Origin: Gemmatimonadota bacterium
GTDB lineage: Bacteria; Gemmatimonadota; Gemmatimonadetes; Palauibacterales; Palauibacteraceae
DNA length: 8,565 bases
NCBI GenBank assembly: GCA_023554435.1
Contig: JAMJQV010000132.1
Span: 1-8,565, forward strand
Direction: 5' to 3'
Below, piece by piece: positions 1 through 6,027 of this stretch. The notes below the pieces were generated by a model that was not told where the DNA came from, made no database searches, and saw only the letters and a program-made list of their open reading frames with translations. The number at the start of each line of letters is the position of its first letter. Positions within the stretch are counted from its first letter, which is position 1. The translations under genes and the position numbers were made by a program.

Positions 1-545
1 AGGGCCCCGCCAAGACCGAATCCAACGCCGCCGCCGACTCCACCCATGATTCCGCCGAACCAGCCCGCGGCGAGTCCGGAGTAGCTCTGCTCGACACGGA
101 TCAGAGTCTGACCGTTCTGGGACGAGACCAGCACCTGCTGCTCGGTCAGGTTGGATCCTTCTTGCGAACTCCACGTCAGCGAGCGGCCGACAGCGCTCGC
201 AGTCCCCCGGCCGGGCGTCGCGGCCACGATGGTCGGGACGAGCTCCTCGAGACGTCCAACGGGAATCTCCCCCTCGACCAGGCGTTGGATCGCCAGGGCC
301 GTCGGCGCACCGGCCAGCCGGCTTCCCAGAGTCTCGGGCTGCTGCAGGTTCAGCTCGCTGGCCGCCTGGCGCAGCATGCCGGAATCGATGCCGGCTTCGG
401 CAGCGATCTCCTCCAGCTCAACCATGGTGAGCCCCGTCGGATCGAGCGCGCTGGGCTCTGCACGCTGCATCTCGGTAGCCCGCCGCAGGATGAGGCCTAC
501 TTCCTCTTCGGAGTAGCGACGGGCCCCTGGCAGTTGCTCGTTCAT
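1..545 (-). CDS. Conserved hypothetical protein, 3' end missing (cut by window edge)
   Basis: The visible part is 181 codons beginning MNEQLPGARRYSEEEVGLIL. The N-terminal 70 residues look helical: a YSEEEV-type segment is followed by LTMVELEEIAAEAGIDSGML, which resembles a small helix-turn-helix-like or three-helix module. I recall this module at the N-terminus of many uncharacterised proteins from Gemmatimonadota and related phyla. A soluble stretch follows, with beta-type segments near LVSSQNGQTLIRVEQ. At about residue 160 it reaches a glycine-rich hydrophobic run (AGWFGGIMGGVGGGVGFGLG) typical of a GxxxG-packed membrane hairpin. The ATG at 545 has no strong Shine-Dalgarno, and its nearest upstream bases are CGGACC. 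It lies 45 bp downstream of the DUF885 stop and is probably the distal gene of that operon. Function is unknown. The reading frame is open to the window edge, so size and C-terminus cannot be judged. Confidence 0.8.
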   Translation of the reverse strand, partial: MNEQLPGARRYSEEEVGLILRRATEMQRAEPSALDPTGLTMVELEEIAAEAGIDSGMLRQAASELNLQQPETLGSRLAGAPTALAIQRLVEGEIPVGRLEELVPTIVAATPGRGTASAVGRSLTWSSQEGSNLTEQQVLVSSQNGQTLIRVEQSYSGLAAGWFGGIMGGVGGGVGFGLGGA

Positions 546-560
546 GGTCCGCACAATCTA

Positions 561-580
561 GCAGGCGGTGAGCCGGCTGC
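561..580 (-). other. Imperfect hairpin between the DUF885 gene and the next gene
   Basis: GCAGGCGG and CCGGCTGC pair with one G-G type mismatch around a 4-nt TGAG loop. The element lies in the 45-bp gap after the DUF885 stop and 15 bp before the next ATG. No T-run follows it on the minus strand, so it is a poor intrinsic terminator. It may be an RNA structure that modulates expression or protects the mRNA, or it may be chance in GC-rich DNA. Confidence 0.25.
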
Positions 581-590
581 GACCCCACCT

Positions 591-2375
591 TCAGTTGGAC
601 TCATCGAACTCCCAAGAAGCCACGAAGTCCCGGGAGGGGGCCACCCCCGTGAGTCGGGCTCGAACCATTTCGATGGGCATGGTCCCTCCCTGAAGGATCG
701 CGTCGTGGAACTCGCGCTCCGTCATTTGGCCTGATTCGACCAGCTCAGAATGTAGTGCCCGTATCTGCATGCCACCGATCATGTATGCGGCCTGGTACAG
801 CGGCGAGTATGACCCGTTGAACGACCTCCTCACCTCGGCCGTGGCGCTGGCCCGCTCGTGCCCGACCCCGTCCACGAGAAAGTCGATCGCCTCGTCCGGG
901 GTCATCTCCCCCAGGTGGAACTTGAGAGAGAAGATGATCCGGGCGGCGCGGTGCTTTCTCCAGAACAGCATGCCCATCCGGTCTTCGGCCGTGGCCGGGA
1001 AGCCCATGTCCCACAAGCGCATCTCCCAGTACAGGGCCCACCCCTCTCCCCAGAAGGGAGTGCCGAAGGCCCGGCGGTGCGGGTTGTACCGCCGCGTCAT
1101 GAAGCCCTGCAGGTGGTGTCCCGGAATGAGCTCGTGATGCACCGTGGCTCGCGAGAAGTGGACGTTATTCGCCCGCATGCTCATCAACTTGTCCTCGTGG
1201 GCCATACCGTCCGTCGGGAACGAGACCTGGATCACCTCTCCCCCAAGGAAGAAGGGGGCGACCTTCTGCATCTCCGGCGACATCATCTCGAGCCGCCACA
1301 CTTCTTCCGCGAGCGGAGGAATCGTCAGGAGGTCGCGCTCCTGCAGGAAGGCCACCGCCTCCCACGCGAGATCGCGCACCAGGTCCGGCTGTTCTCCCGG
1401 AGCCACGTGGAGCGTCTTGACGTGCTCCAGCGCGGCGTGCCAATCGTCACCAAAGCCCATGTCGCGGGACGCGCGCACCATCTCGGCCTCGCACCATGCG
1501 TATTCCCTCTCGCCGATCGCGATCAGTTCCTCTGGCGTATAGGCGATCATCTCGTGCTCGAGATCCGACCGCATGGCGTCCGCTCCAATCGGATCGCCCA
1601 CGATCGGTTCTTCGCCTCCGGACCCGACGCCCACGAGACGTTCCCGGACGAAGACGACGTACCCGGCCAACGCAGAGTCGACCACCAAGTAGGGGGACTC
1701 CGCCCACCAGGTGAACAACGGATCGTAGCCGGCGTAGTGGCCGTACCAGTCCTCCAGATCGCGGCGGAGTGAGCCGACGGCCCGTGCGGCGCGGAGCGCC
1801 ACGATCGGCGAGGGCACAGTCGCCTCTCCCTCCGTGGCGTCGAGCGAAGCCTCGAGGGCGGTTCGCAGGTGTTCGACCTCGTCGGCGAGATCCTGGAGCA
1901 CGACGGACGCCTCGCGCGGATCGACGGGAGCGAGGTCTCGACGCGCTTCCTGCAGGGCCGCGATCGTGGAAATGAATGGCACGAGGCTCTGCAGCTCCGC
2001 CGCCAGCCGACCTTCACGCTCCAGCAGTTCGAGTTCGTAGCGCAATTCCGAGCGGAGGAGGACATGGTCGATGCGCCCCTCCAGCCCAAGCCCTTCCATG
2101 TCGAGCCCGTCCAGCTGCTGCAACCAACCTTCGTAGAATGCTCTCAATCGCTCGCGCCGGTCCGACGAGTACGCCACGTCCCATCGGCGCAGGAGGGCTT
2201 CGCGGTCCGCCGAATAGCGCCCGACGACTCCCACCAGGTCGCTCGTCTCCATCGCGACGATCGATCGCAGGTCCGGTGTGGCGTCCTGCTGGGCGGCAGC
2301 CGGCAGGGCGCCGGCCAGGAGCGCGGCGAAGAGAAGAACGGAGCCCGCGGTATGACGGATGCAGTCAGGATTCAC
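591..2375 (-). CDS. Exported DUF885 family zinc metallohydrolase
   Basis: This is a 594-aa protein of the DUF885 family, which is thought to comprise metallopeptidase-like enzymes. The GTG start at 2375 gives a clean signal peptide: a short basic start, the hydrophobic core SVLLFAALLAGALPAA and an AxA-type cleavage site near residue 28 (AAA/QQD). It therefore probably acts in the periplasm or outside the cell. The catalytic signature VHHELIPGHH is at residues 412-421, and the likely third metal ligand is Glu444 in WGEGWALYWE. This is the HE..PGHH plus EGWA pattern of the family, and the length is usual for it. An upstream extension of this frame to 2672 is open but overlaps the preceding membrane-protein gene and reads as low-complexity Arg/Gly/Pro, so I reject it. 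The start overlaps the preceding stop by 4 nt (GTGA), with GGAGG at 2385-2389, 9 nt upstream. Its substrate is unknown; peptide or amino-acid derivative hydrolysis is likely. Confidence 0.93.
   Translation of the reverse strand: MNPDCIRHTAGSVLLFAALLAGALPAAAQQDATPDLRSIVAMETSDLVGVVGRYSADREALLRRWDVAYSSDRRERLRAFYEGWLQQLDGLDMEGLGLEGRIDHVLLRSELRYELELLEREGRLAAELQSLVPFISTIAALQEARRDLAPVDPREASVVLQDLADEVEHLRTALEASLDATEGEATVPSPIVALRAARAVGSLRRDLEDWYGHYAGYDPLFTWWAESPYLVVDSALAGYVVFVRERLVGVGSGGEEPIVGDPIGADAMRSDLEHEMIAYTPEELIAIGEREYAWCEAEMVRASRDMGFGDDWHAALEHVKTLHVAPGEQPDLVRDLAWEAVAFLQERDLLTIPPLAEEVWRLEMMSPEMQKVAPFFLGGEVIQVSFPTDGMAHEDKLMSMRANNVHFSRATVHHELIPGHHLQGFMTRRYNPHRRAFGTPFWGEGWALYWEMRLWDMGFPATAEDRMGMLFWRKHRAARIIFSLKFHLGEMTPDEAIDFLVDGVGHERASATAEVRRSFNGSYSPLYQAAYMIGGMQIRALHSELVESGQMTEREFHDAILQGGTMPIEMVRARLTGVAPSRDFVASWEFDESN
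2372..2375 (-). other. GTGA stop/start overlap (translational coupling)
   Basis: The TGA of the 132-aa membrane protein shares bases with the GTG start of the DUF885 gene. The ribosome-binding site GGAGG (2385-2389) sits inside the upstream reading frame, so ribosomes ending one gene can restart on the next. The overlap is seen directly; coupling is inferred. Confidence 0.8.
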
Positions 2376-2770
2376 GTGCGGTTTCCTCCAGAGTGGATTG
2401 AAGCGTCCCTGGGCCCGGCTTCCAACGCCCGGTTCGATCGACGGCGATACCGCCAGACCAGCCACGCCGTCACACCAAGGCCAAGGGCGGCCGCGTTGGC
2501 AGCAGTCACTGGACTGCCCAGAGCCCAGATCGCCGAACGCACCGCGCCCAGGACGAAGGAAGCAATGAGCACGACCTGCAGGCCGCGCCTCCAACCGGGC
2601 GACGCCGGGTCCGTTCGATACAGCCGGTAGAGAACCAGGGCGGTCGCGAGAAACACCATGACCTCGATCCATAGCGCGGTCTCGAACTCGAGGCCGAGTG
2701 CGAACCGGGCCCCGAGATCCAGGGCCGTTGCGGCCAGGATGACCCCAGCCCAGGCCAGGCTGCGCTTCAC
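2372..2770 (-). CDS. Small integral membrane protein with four predicted helices
   Basis: This is a 132-aa hydrophobic protein with four likely transmembrane helices, at about residues 5-24, 31-51, 64-84 and 88-107. A basic tail follows (WRYRRRSNR), predicted to face the cytoplasm. The loop between helices two and three is short and polar (YRTDPASPGWRRG). I do not recognise a named family with certainty and see no catalytic motif. The GTG start at 2770 is chosen because it makes a 4-nt GTGA overlap with the DNPH1-like gene upstream and has GGAGG at 2776-2780, 5 nt away. The longer open frame reaching 3019 would overlap that gene extensively and reads as Gly/Arg-rich nonsense. It is sandwiched between the nucleotide N-glycosidase and the DUF885 hydrolase, which suggests co-translation but not a specific role. 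Confidence 0.8.
   Translation of the reverse strand: MKRSLAWAGVILAATALDLGARFALGLEFETALWIEVMVFLATALVLYRLYRTDPASPGWRRGLQVVLIASFVLGAVRSAIWALGSPVTAANAAALGLGVTAWLVWRYRRRSNRALEAGPRDASIHSGGNRT
2767..2770 (-). other. GTGA stop/start overlap (translational coupling)
   Basis: The DNPH1-like gene ends with TGA inside the GTGA that starts the 132-aa membrane protein. GGAGG lies 5 nt upstream within the last codons of the DNPH1-like gene. Confidence 0.8.
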
Positions 2771-3219
2771 ACTCCCCTCCCCGGCCGGGTCATCGCCATG
2801 GCTCGGCGGGCGACGTCCTCCGGCTGGTCGGCCGAGGCGTACTCGAGGACCTGCACGGCCGGGTTGCCACGGACCATGGCTGACAGGCGTCGCCCCGATT
2901 CCGGCCTGAACAACCCGACCACCGGCTTGCCCATCAGGGCCGCTCGCGCAACCTCGTAGCCCACACCGAGTGACGGGGTGGTCACCTCCGCGATCACGAC
3001 ATCCGCCTCCCGCAACCACTCGACGTCACGCGCGTAGATTTCCCTGTCGCCGGGGCCAGCCTCTCCGCCGTCCGAGAGGTCGGGGCTGCCGATGTGCTCG
3101 GTGAGGACCGAACCGTGGCTCGCCAGGGCCGCGATGAGAGCGGCATATCGTGGCGCATCGTCCCGCCCGCCGCTGATCGAGGCCGAAAAGTAGATCCTGG
3201 GCCGGACTCCGCCGGTCAC
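2767..3219 (-). CDS. DNPH1/Rcl-like 2'-deoxynucleoside 5'-phosphate N-hydrolase
   Basis: This 150-aa protein closely resembles vertebrate DNPH1 (Rcl), a member of the nucleoside 2-deoxyribosyltransferase superfamily. DNPH1 cleaves the glycosidic bond of 2'-deoxynucleoside 5'-monophosphates, with 5-hydroxymethyl-dUMP as the sanitised substrate in humans. Matching landmarks in order are IYFSASISGGRDD (9-21, beta1 and nucleotide loop), VLTEHIG (38-44), DREIYARDVEWLREADVVIAEVT (58-80), TPSLGVGYEVARA (81-93) and FRPESGRRLSAMVRGN (104-119). Glu89 in GVGYE corresponds to the catalytic glutamate and Asp65 to the conserved acidic residue near the ribose. One difference is that the human loop reads SIRGGR, whereas this one reads SISGGR, losing an arginine near the phosphate site. 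It is probably cytosolic. The GTG start at 3219 overlaps the preceding stop (GTGA) with GGGGAG at 3225-3230. The open frame upstream of it is a shadow of the neighbouring gene. Substrate remains inferred. Confidence 0.9.
   Translation of the reverse strand: MTGGVRPRIYFSASISGGRDDAPRYAALIAALASHGSVLTEHIGSPDLSDGGEAGPGDREIYARDVEWLREADVVIAEVTTPSLGVGYEVARAALMGKPVVGLFRPESGRRLSAMVRGNPAVQVLEYASADQPEDVARRAMAMTRPGRGV
3216..3219 (-). other. GTGA stop/start overlap (translational coupling)
   Basis: The TGA of the small DUF6191-like gene overlaps the GTG of the DNPH1-like gene. GGGGAG lies 5 nt upstream, inside the end of the small gene. Confidence 0.8.
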
Positions 3220-3479
3220 TCGCTCTCCCCCCGCTCGAGGACCGGGGGATCGCCCGACTCGTCCTCTTCCTGCTCCTGCCTCGCGTGCGCCTCCTGAACG
3301 TGCTGCATGCCGGGATTGAAGATCGAATCGAGCTCCTGCGCGTGGTACATGGCGCCTCCGCGAACACCGCGAGTGCGGCGATAGAAGATCCGCCCCTGCG
3401 CCTCGAGCCCGAGGAGCAGCCGATCCAGCAGGAGCAAGACGACCGCTGCGATGGCGGTCCAGGCCAACCACTTCAACAC
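3216..3479 (-). CDS. Small single-pass membrane protein, DUF6191-like
   Basis: This is an 87-aa protein with one N-terminal transmembrane helix (about residues 3-24, rich in Leu, Val and Ala). A short basic linker follows (QGRIFYRRTRGVRG), then a cytoplasmic tail containing ELDSIFNPGMQHVQEAHARQ and a strongly acidic end (EEDESGDPP, then ERGESE). The LxxxFxPGxxH-type motif followed by a charged helix resembles small proteins annotated DUF6191, mostly from actinobacteria; I assign that family only tentatively. Orientation is predicted N-out/C-in because positive charges follow the helix. The start is GTG at 3479 with GGAGG (3484-3488) four bases upstream. A TTG at 3476 is an equally spaced alternative and gives almost the same protein. 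It is 51 bp after the 88-aa membrane protein and overlaps the DNPH1-like gene by 4 nt. Function is unknown. Confidence 0.75.
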   Translation of the reverse strand: MLKWLAWTAIAAVVLLLLDRLLLGLEAQGRIFYRRTRGVRGGAMYHAQELDSIFNPGMQHVQEAHARQEQEEDESGDPPVLERGESE

Positions 3480-3530
3480 CAGGCCTCCCCGGTCAACAAC
3501 TGGCGATAGCGTTCGGCGCGAAGTGTGAAG

Positions 3531-3797
3531 CTACGACGTGACCAGTCGGAGAGCGATCCACAGTAGCGGCAACGAAGACACTCCGATGGCGATCCAATCC
3601 CAGCCGCCCGGACGACCGGTTTGCGGACGGCTGATGATCAGCAATCCGACCCCTACGAACAGGGCGCTCAGGGCCACCGGCAGGAGGAGCAACGGAGCCG
3701 CCGCCCAGGCGCCCCATCCGTCGTAGCGGTCGACGACACTGCGCGCGTAGAGCCAAGCTACCGCGGGCACCCAGCACGCGAACCGAAAGTGCTTCAC
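3531..3797 (-). CDS. Small hydrophobic membrane protein, 88 aa
   Basis: This is a strongly hydrophobic protein with two clear and one probable transmembrane helices: about residues 6-21 (probable), 30-55 (AWAAAPLLLLPVALSALFVGVGLLII) and 68-86. A polar RPQTGRPGGWDW loop precedes the last helix. I do not recognise a family, and no catalytic motif is visible. The GTG start at 3797 forms a GTGA overlap with the stop of the serine hydrolase gene and has GAGGG at 3804-3808, 6 nt upstream, inside that gene. The longer open frame up to 3875 would require overlap and reads as Arg/Gly-rich filler, so I reject it. Tight coupling to an exported hydrolase suggests an envelope-related role, but this is inference only. 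Confidence 0.72.
   Translation of the reverse strand: MKHFRFACWVPAVAWLYARSVVDRYDGWGAWAAAPLLLLPVALSALFVGVGLLIISRPQTGRPGGWDWIAIGVSSLPLLWIALRLVTS
3794..3797 (-). other. GTGA stop/start overlap (translational coupling)
   Basis: The TGA of the serine hydrolase gene overlaps the GTG start of the 88-aa membrane protein. The GAGGG ribosome-binding site is within the hydrolase's last codons. Confidence 0.78.
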
Positions 3798-4957
3798 CGT
3801 AGACCCTCGTCCCTGGACTCCGCCCCCCAACCGACCTTGAATGCGGGGACCGCGTACCGATCGAAGAAGCGCCACATGCGCCGGGTGTGTCCGCGCTCAC
3901 GGGCCCGCAGCGACGAAGTGGCTACGATCACCAGGTCCAGTCGCGGTACGACCACGATGAACTGACCGCCGTATCCCCAGGCGAAGTACGCCCGCTCGCC
4001 ACCCCAGCGACGCATCCACCACAGATACCCGTATCCGTGCCCGTTCCAGGGCGAAGATCCTGTCGGCTGCCAGGAAGCGGTGATCCAGTCCTCCGGCACC
4101 AGCTGCTGGTCCTCGAAGCGGCCTCCGTTCGCATACAACTGGCCGAACTTCAGCATGTCGCGCGGCCGCAGCGACATGTTGTTGCCTCCGAGGTACCGGC
4201 CCTGTGGATCCCGATCCCATTCACCGAGACCAATCCCCAGGGGACGGAACAACTCATCGAGCATGTAGCGGCGCAGGCTCTTACCGGAGCGCCGTGTGAG
4301 GATCACGGACAGGAGGTGGGTGTTTCCCGTCGAGTACTCGTGGCAGTCGCCGGGGTCACAGACCATGGGGCGGCGCAATTGGTCATACGCCCAGTCCGGT
4401 GATGCCACCCACGCACCGTAGTTGCCGAACGATGCGGTCTCGATGCCGGTTCGCATGCTCAGGATGTGTCGCAACTCGATCTCGGTCTTCCGCGGATCGA
4501 GCGAGCCTCTCTGGGCCAGGATCTCGTAGTAGTCCGGGAGAAGTTCGGTCAGCGGCTGGTCCACACCGTCAAGGAGGCCGTCCCTCAGGGCGATGCCTAC
4601 CATCGGCGACAGCAGCGTCTTCGAGACCGACTTGACGTTGATCGTCTGAGATGGGCGCAGGCCCCGGTAGTAATTCTCCACCAGCACGCTGTCCCGCCGG
4701 GCCACGATCAGGCTGGTGAGGGCGGTCATGCCCTCGGCTTGTGAGAGCATGCGCTCCATGCGATCGGCATGGAACAGGGGAGGCGGCGGCGGACCGACCC
4801 GGGACTCGGTCAGAGAATCCGCCGACGTGTTCTCAAGGCTGGCCGGCTGGCCCGAAGCTGTCCCCTGCCCATGCAGCGGCCGGACCACCGACAACAGGAA
4901 CGCTGCCAGTACGACCGTCGTGGCGGACAGGACTCGGCTCAGTTCGGACACTCGCAT
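3794..4957 (-). CDS. Exported class C beta-lactamase-like serine hydrolase
   Basis: This 387-aa protein of the beta-lactamase/penicillin-binding-protein/esterase superfamily has an N-terminal signal peptide: hydrophobic VLSATTVVLAAFLLSVV, with cleavage likely near LHG/QG around residue 30. A low-complexity linker with a run of five prolines follows (about 56-60), and then the catalytic domain. The three active-site motifs are present: SVSK (Ser110 nucleophile, Lys113), YSTGN (Tyr208, Asn212, matching the YxN box) and WGYGGQ (327-332, taking the place of the KTG/HxG box). Members hydrolyse esters, D-amino-acid peptides, 6-aminohexanoate oligomers or beta-lactams. The motifs alone do not tell which, so true antibiotic resistance should not be assumed. 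Cys200 and Cys205 directly before the YSTGN box could form a disulphide in the exported protein. The ATG at 4957 has only a weak AGG upstream. The gene follows the nitrilase by 52 bp and overlaps the next gene by 4 nt. Confidence 0.93.
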   Translation of the reverse strand: MRVSELSRVLSATTVVLAAFLLSVVRPLHGQGTASGQPASLENTSADSLTESRVGPPPPPLFHADRMERMLSQAEGMTALTSLIVARRDSVLVENYYRGLRPSQTINVKSVSKTLLSPMVGIALRDGLLDGVDQPLTELLPDYYEILAQRGSLDPRKTEIELRHILSMRTGIETASFGNYGAWVASPDWAYDQLRRPMVCDPGDCHEYSTGNTHLLSVILTRRSGKSLRRYMLDELFRPLGIGLGEWDRDPQGRYLGGNNMSLRPRDMLKFGQLYANGGRFEDQQLVPEDWITASWQPTGSSPWNGHGYGYLWWMRRWGGERAYFAWGYGGQFIVVVPRLDLVIVATSSLRARERGHTRRMWRFFDRYAVPAFKVGWGAESRDEGLR

Positions 4958-4970
4958 GACCTGAAGCTAA

Positions 4971-4994
4971 ACGGAGAACCCGGGTGAGTTCCGT
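4971..4994 (-). other. Weak hairpin in the nitrilase-serine hydrolase gap
   Basis: The arms ACGGAGAAC and GTTCCGT pair over about seven bases with a two-base bulge around a CCCGGGTGA loop, in the 52-bp gap between the nitrilase stop and the serine hydrolase start. On the minus strand only TTTAG follows, so termination would be weak at best. It is the only candidate boundary between blocks B and C. Confidence 0.25.
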
Positions 4995-5009
4995 CGGATG
5001 CGTCGGGTG

Positions 5010-6008
5010 TCACTCTGATCCGGCGGCAGGATCCTCCTGGGTAAGGCCTTCGTCTTCCGGTTCGACGACCGTCACAGCGGGGGTCGCGCGGCGGTGCACT
5101 CGGAGCTCGAACACATCAGGCCGGGAGTAGTTGCCGGCCACGTCGATCTGCCAGCGCGGCCCGACCAGCTGGTCGGGCCTGACTTCCGCGTAGAGGATCG
5201 TCTCCTCCTGATCCCCAGGACCCGCCACGACTTTTCCATCCGGATCAACGATGACGGTTCCTCCCGGATTCAGCCATCCTTCCATGGCTCCGAGGTACTT
5301 CTCCTTGAAAGCATAGCGATCGGGGATGTCGTCCATGTGAAACGCCTGGCAACTGCCGAGCACGAACACGCGCCCCTCCTTGGCCACGTGCCGCATCGTG
5401 GAGAGCCACGGCTCGCCCCGGTCCCACGTGGGAGCCGCATGGAGCTGCGCGCCCCACGCGGTGAGCGCATACCGGGCCAGTGGCATGTAGTTCTCCCAGC
5501 AGATGAGTCCTCCCAGGCGCCCGAAAGGAAGCTCGTAGACCTCGAGGTCGCTGCCGTCTCCCCGCCCCCACACGAGCTTTTCTGCGGTGGTCGGCACCAG
5601 CTTCCGGTGCCGGCCCAGGACAGAACCGTCCGGCCCGATATACAGGAGTGTGTTGAACAGCGTGGAATCGCTGGCCTCCGAGTTGCGCTCGTTCACCCCT
5701 ATGGCCACGGTGATATCGCACTCCGCGGCGACGGACCCGATTACCTCGGTCGCGGGACCCGGGATCGAAACCGAGTTCGCGTGAAGCTCGGTGTACAGCT
5801 CGCGAAGGGGGTGCGTATGTCCGCCCGGAATGAACCAGACCCACATCGGATAGCCGGGCAGAAAAGCCTCCGGCAATACGACGAGCCGAGCCCCTTCGCC
5901 GGCCGCCTCCCGAATCAGGCCACATGCCTTGTCGAGAGAAGCCTCGAGATCGAGGAATACCGAACTCGCCTGCACCGCCGCTATTCGAAAAGGACTCTTC
6001 TGGTCCAC
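5010..6008 (-). CDS. Nitrilase (carbon-nitrogen hydrolase family)
   Basis: This is a 332-aa cytosolic enzyme of the nitrilase superfamily, most like true nitrilases that convert organic nitriles to carboxylic acids and ammonia. The catalytic triad is complete: Glu47 in VVLPEAFLPGYP, Lys136 in GRHRKLVPT and Cys170 in GGLICWENYMPLARYAL. The CWENYMPLAR context and the overall length favour a branch-1 nitrilase over an amidase or carbamoylase. A cyanide hydratase cannot be excluded. The C-terminus is an acidic tail (EPEDEGLTQEDPAAGSE) beyond the core. The start is GTG at 6008, preceded by GAGGAG at 6014-6019, 5 nt away. It lies 19 bp after the VOC gene in the same direction, so it is probably the third gene of the ferritin-VOC-nitrilase operon. 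Such enzymes usually form spiral oligomers. The physiological substrate is not visible in the sequence. Confidence 0.94.
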   Translation of the reverse strand: MDQKSPFRIAAVQASSVFLDLEASLDKACGLIREAAGEGARLVVLPEAFLPGYPMWVWFIPGGHTHPLRELYTELHANSVSIPGPATEVIGSVAAECDITVAIGVNERNSEASDSTLFNTLLYIGPDGSVLGRHRKLVPTTAEKLVWGRGDGSDLEVYELPFGRLGGLICWENYMPLARYALTAWGAQLHAAPTWDRGEPWLSTMRHVAKEGRVFVLGSCQAFHMDDIPDRYAFKEKYLGAMEGWLNPGGTVIVDPDGKVVAGPGDQEETILYAEVRPDQLVGPRWQIDVAGNYSRPDVFELRVHRRATPAVTVVEPEDEGLTQEDPAAGSE

Positions 6009-6027
6009 TCTGTCTCCTCAGCCCACC

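Noticed and set aside
858..2630. Plus-strand open frames of 304 and 253 codons over the DUF885 gene
   Set aside because: Arg/His/Pro-rich shadow frames opposite a gene with a signal peptide and zinc-binding motif.
2376..2672. N-terminal extension of the DUF885 frame by 99 codons
   Set aside because: It would overlap the 132-aa membrane gene, reads as low-complexity Gly/Arg/Pro and would bury the signal peptide; the GTG at 2375 has GGAGG upstream.
3220..3471. N-terminal extension of the DNPH1-like frame
   Set aside because: It overlaps the small DUF6191-like gene, has no similarity to DNPH1 and is Arg/Gly-rich; the GTG at 3219 gives the family's normal start.
3480..3530. 51-bp gap between the 88-aa and DUF6191-like genes searched for a promoter or RNA
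   Set aside because: Apart from the ribosome-binding site GGAGG near 3484-3488 I see no -10/-35 pair, repeat or hairpin.
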